From Paenibacillus hunanensis (lineage in GTDB: Bacteria; Bacillota; Bacilli; Paenibacillales; Paenibacillaceae), in assembly GCF_014645615.1 (NCBI RefSeq), contig NZ_BMMB01000010.1, positions 1 to 64,000 of the forward strand: a DNA stretch of 64,000 bases, given 5' to 3'. Both the position numbers and the translations under genes were made by a program. Positions within the stretch are counted from its first letter, which is position 1. Each line of letters begins with the position of its first letter. The notes below the pieces were generated by a model, which saw nothing but the letters and a program-made list of their open reading frames with translations, did no database searches and was not told the origin of the DNA. This document shows, piece by piece, positions 62,501 to 64,000 of the stretch.

Positions 62501-63183
62501 TGCGGTGATGCAGGTGGCAAATCGGCATACCAATCGTAGAAGCTCAGCATCTGCCCACCGAGTAGCGAGATAAAGCGTGCTCCAGACGCGTAGCTGACCA
62601 TTGACATCGCTGGAATCGGTGTAAAGCCTGCGATACGATCAGGGCCATATTTGCGAATCGTATAGATTAGCTGTGCAGAGATCAGATACAGCGCATCATC
62701 CCAGTTCACACGCACATGACCGCCTTTGCCGCGTGCTTTTTTGTATTGACGTGCCTTGTCTGGATTCTCCACAATGCTTGCCCATGCTTCAATCGGATCG
62801 CTGTGCTGGGCAAGTGCTTCCTTCCATAGTCGCATTAGCTTGCCGCGCATATATGGATATTTGATCCGTAGCGGACTATATTCATACCACGAGAAGGTAG
62901 CGCCGCGTGGACAACCGCGCGGTTCGAATTCTGGCATATCCGCACCGCAGGATGGATAATCGATCTGCTGATTTTCCCAGGTGATAATGCCATTTTTGAC
63001 GAATACTTTCCAGCTGCAAGAGCCGGTGCAGTTCACACCATGGGTCGTACGCACGACCTTGTCATGTGACCAGCGCTGGCGGTACATATTTTCCCAGTCT
63101 CTATTTTTCTCCTCCAATACCGACCAGTTGCCAGAATAGCTCTCAATCGGCTTGAAGAAATTCAATTTGTATTTCCGTTTCAT
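59509..63183 (-). CDS. narG: Respiratory nitrate reductase alpha subunit NarG
   Basis: A 1224-residue molybdenum bis-MGD catalytic subunit reducing nitrate to nitrite on the cytoplasmic face. The 4Fe-4S site His and cysteines are in HGVNCTGSCSWKVF near 48-61, with the fourth Cys in PRGCPRG. The molybdenum Asp is in ESSDWYNAGYLIMWGSNVPLTRTPDAHF near 220. No Tat signal, as expected. The ORF is open from 63234, but the ATG at 63183 (MKRKYKLNFFKPIE) gives the usual NarG start, with AAAAGGAG upstream. First gene of narGHJI-nreABC, behind NreC-like boxes. Confidence 0.96.
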   Translation of the reverse strand: MKRKYKLNFFKPIESYSGNWSVLEEKNRDWENMYRQRWSHDKVVRTTHGVNCTGSCSWKVFVKNGIITWENQQIDYPSCGADMPEFEPRGCPRGATFSWYEYSPLRIKYPYMRGKLMRLWKEALAQHSDPIEAWASIVENPDKARQYKKARGKGGHVRVNWDDALYLISAQLIYTIRKYGPDRIAGFTPIPAMSMVSYASGARFISLLGGQMLSFYDWYADLPPASPQIWGEQTDVPESSDWYNAGYLIMWGSNVPLTRTPDAHFMTEVRYKGTKVVSVAPDLAENVKFADNWLAPHPGTDAAIAQAMTHVILDEFYHQRQEPLFINYAKQYTDMPFVILLEPHGDGLKGGRFLRASDIGQDSEHAEWKPVIYDEAAAELLVPNGTMGQRWEKDVKWNLILEREDGTVIEPALSMTSQQHEWLEIVFPYFDNSGNGTFTRTLPARRITLADGSERYIATVYDLMMSQYGVPRIDSPYNARGYDDAESLYTPAWQEKVTGVKASVVVQVAREFAQNALDTGGRSMIIMGAGINHWFNSDTIYRSILNLVVLTASQGVNGGGWAHYVGQEKCRPIEGWSTVAFAKDWQGPARLQNATSFFYFATEQWRYEESGTDSLQSPTSDEVHYRHPADYNVLAARLGWLPSYPQFDKNSLLFAEEAARTGKTSNEEIVKHAVEQVTSRQTKFAIEDPGAPENFPRSLFIWRSNLISSSAKGQEYFMKHLLGASDDLIARPNEEQKPEEIVWREDVEGKLDLMIALDFRMTTTPLYADIVLPAATWYEKTDLSSTDMHPFVHPFNPAVNPLWEARSDWDIYRSLSETFSEMAKTHLPGVYKDLVTAPLGHDSMGEISQPMGIVKDWVKGEIEPKPGKTMPNFSIVERDYTKIHDKFTSLGPNLLTGKAGAHGVNFSVAEEYEELKLLNGVHYDETIKNGLPKLQTARQAADTILHLSSATNGRVSQKAYLQAEADHGVELRDISADRAAEKITFQSITSQPREVIPTPVFSGSNKQGRRYSPFTTNIERLVPFRTLTGRQHFYIDHEIFEQFGESLPVYKPTLPPMVFGPRDREIKGGQDSLVLRYLTPHGKWNIHSTYQDNQHMLTLFRGGPTVWINNEDAASSDINDNDWLEVYNRNGVVTARAVVSHRMPRGTMFMYHAQDKHINVPGSEITDTRGGSHNAPTRIHMKPTQMVGGYAQLSYGFNYYGPIGNQRDVYVAVRKMKEVNWLED

Positions 63184-63747
63184 ATAAATGAACACTCCTT
63201 TTCCCATGTTCGAATCAACAAACATGGAGTTCAATGAAAAGTGGCAGTCTGAAGCCTATTCCGGTATGTGTTCCGTAAAGGCTATGGTTCGCAAATCACC
63301 TGGTGCTATGAACAAGCTCTATGTTTTCATTATGATCCGATGGTGCATTGGCGGACATTAGGGAATTCCCTGTTCCGGTCGGGAAATGTCCTGATATGTC
63401 GAATGTGACTCGATCTTCTATCTTCTTCTATCTGTTGCAGAGTTATGTACCATAATTACAGAGGTATCCAAATAAATAGATGAATGATCGTAATAAAGTT
63501 CCAAAATATAATATCTTTTTCTAGCAATAAATGGTAAATTATAATTGATATCCCAAATCTCTATCCGCGATAGCCACGATACCTTCATAAAGGATGTAGC
63601 TCAGCAGGTAGTAGTTTTAGACGGGGATCGGAAGGGAGTTTTGTAAGCGTTATCTTTTGAATAGGAAATGATGGTGAGCGAGGTTGATCGGTCGTACGAT
63701 TCTGGTTGGCTAGGGCAAAGCCACTTCATCGCAAAGGAGCTACATTT
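63184..63747. promoter_or_regulatory. Control region of the nar operon, 564 bp
   Basis: Divergent region between narG and a secreted-protein gene. It contains NreC-like boxes (63359-63393) and a CATAAT -10 candidate on the minus strand (63330-63335), which would place the box centre near -42. No CRP/FNR-type palindrome was seen. The rest is AT-rich. Confidence 0.6.
63359..63393. promoter_or_regulatory. NreC box, and a degenerate second copy, upstream of narG
   Basis: TAGGG-AATT-CCCTG at 63359-63372 matches the staphylococcal NreC site TAGGG-N4-CCCTA at all but the last base. A weaker GGGAAATGTCC element is centred about 21 bp further upstream. No good -35 hexamer is present, as expected for an activator-dependent promoter. 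Confidence 0.7.
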
Positions 63748-64000
63748 ATGAAGGTTAAGCGACTGCTTGCTTGTATGTGCAGTTTAATGCTTGTTCTGAC
63801 TTGTGTACCGTCTGCTATCCATGCCGAGGAGCAAACAAATGCGGTTCATCCAACACTCATGGGGGAAATGGACGGATTTGTCCGTTTAAGAGGCCCCGAT
63901 AATATTGGTTATATTACAGGCATCGGCTCGACCGGGAATACGAACTTGTCGCTGGATCTTCCCGTTCCTGAGGGGGAGAGTGTTATTTTGTCGTATGAAT
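63748..64000 (+). CDS. Secreted protein, 5' part only
   Basis: The first 84 codons of a gene that runs off the right edge. It begins with a signal peptide (MKVKRLLACMCSLMLVLTCV, cleavage likely after IHA) and continues as a mature region with GFVRLRGPDNIGYITGIGSTGN. AAAGGAG lies upstream of the ATG. The family cannot be assigned from this fragment. It is divergent from narG and may be unrelated to nitrate respiration. Confidence 0.75.
   Translation, partial: MKVKRLLACMCSLMLVLTCVPSAIHAEEQTNAVHPTLMGEMDGFVRLRGPDNIGYITGIGSTGNTNLSLDLPVPEGESVILSYE

Overview
The window looks like a chromosomal segment of a facultatively anaerobic Bacillales bacterium, most likely Paenibacillus or a close relative. 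The basis is the moderate GC, strong AGGAGG-type ribosome binding sites, many intrinsic terminators, a Bacillus-type Zur box, and a narGHJI locus followed by nreABC. No rRNA, tRNA, CRISPR array or intact insertion sequence was found. Genus and all functions are inferred from protein-family recognition by eye; no database search was run.

Left third (1-19.3 kb): mostly metabolic and accessory genes. In order: a GNAT/beta-sandwich fusion with an amidohydrolase, an aldo/keto reductase divergent from an AraC regulator, a LysE exporter with an AraC regulator, a second aldo/keto reductase, an 805-residue TerD-like protein with a folded-looking leader, a zinc alcohol dehydrogenase, and an SgrR-like regulator divergent from an MFS transporter. 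The last pair recalls enterobacterial sgrR/setA, and the space between them can form a terminator and a competing helix.

19.4-25.6 kb: an AT-rich insert with two overlapping ABC exporter half-transporter genes, about 1.2 kb of degenerate non-coding DNA, then heme O synthase (ctaB). 25.7-33.2 kb: an orphan protein, then an operon of sensor kinase, response regulator, membrane-fusion lipoprotein and RND pump, with GCCCTTT-type repeats at both ends of the regulatory part.

33.3-39.7 kb: the most striking unit, a six-gene zinc-limitation operon. A consensus promoter overlaps a perfect 13-1-13 Zur palindrome and drives an FAD oxidoreductase, a short FeoB-like GTPase-permease, a DUF3024 protein, a COG0523/CobW zinc GTPase, the zinc-independent GTP cyclohydrolase FolE2 and a variant metallo-beta-lactamase-fold protein, ending at a terminator. 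The FeoB-like permease here is a candidate zinc importer.

39.8-45.1 kb: a GNAT enzyme and a malate locus (AEC transporter, malic/malolactic enzyme, divergent LysR regulator). 45.2-63.2 kb: an anaerobic nitrate/NO island with hcp, a small protein, an S66 peptidase, moaA-ywiC, a NarK-type transporter carrying a C-terminal PAS domain, an alpha/beta hydrolase and narGHJI-nreABC. NreB has the exact C-X2-C-X11-C-X2-C cluster motif. Tandem NreC-like boxes lie upstream of both narG and the transporter, and CRP/FNR-type sites lie upstream of hcp and the transporter. The right edge cuts a secreted protein gene.
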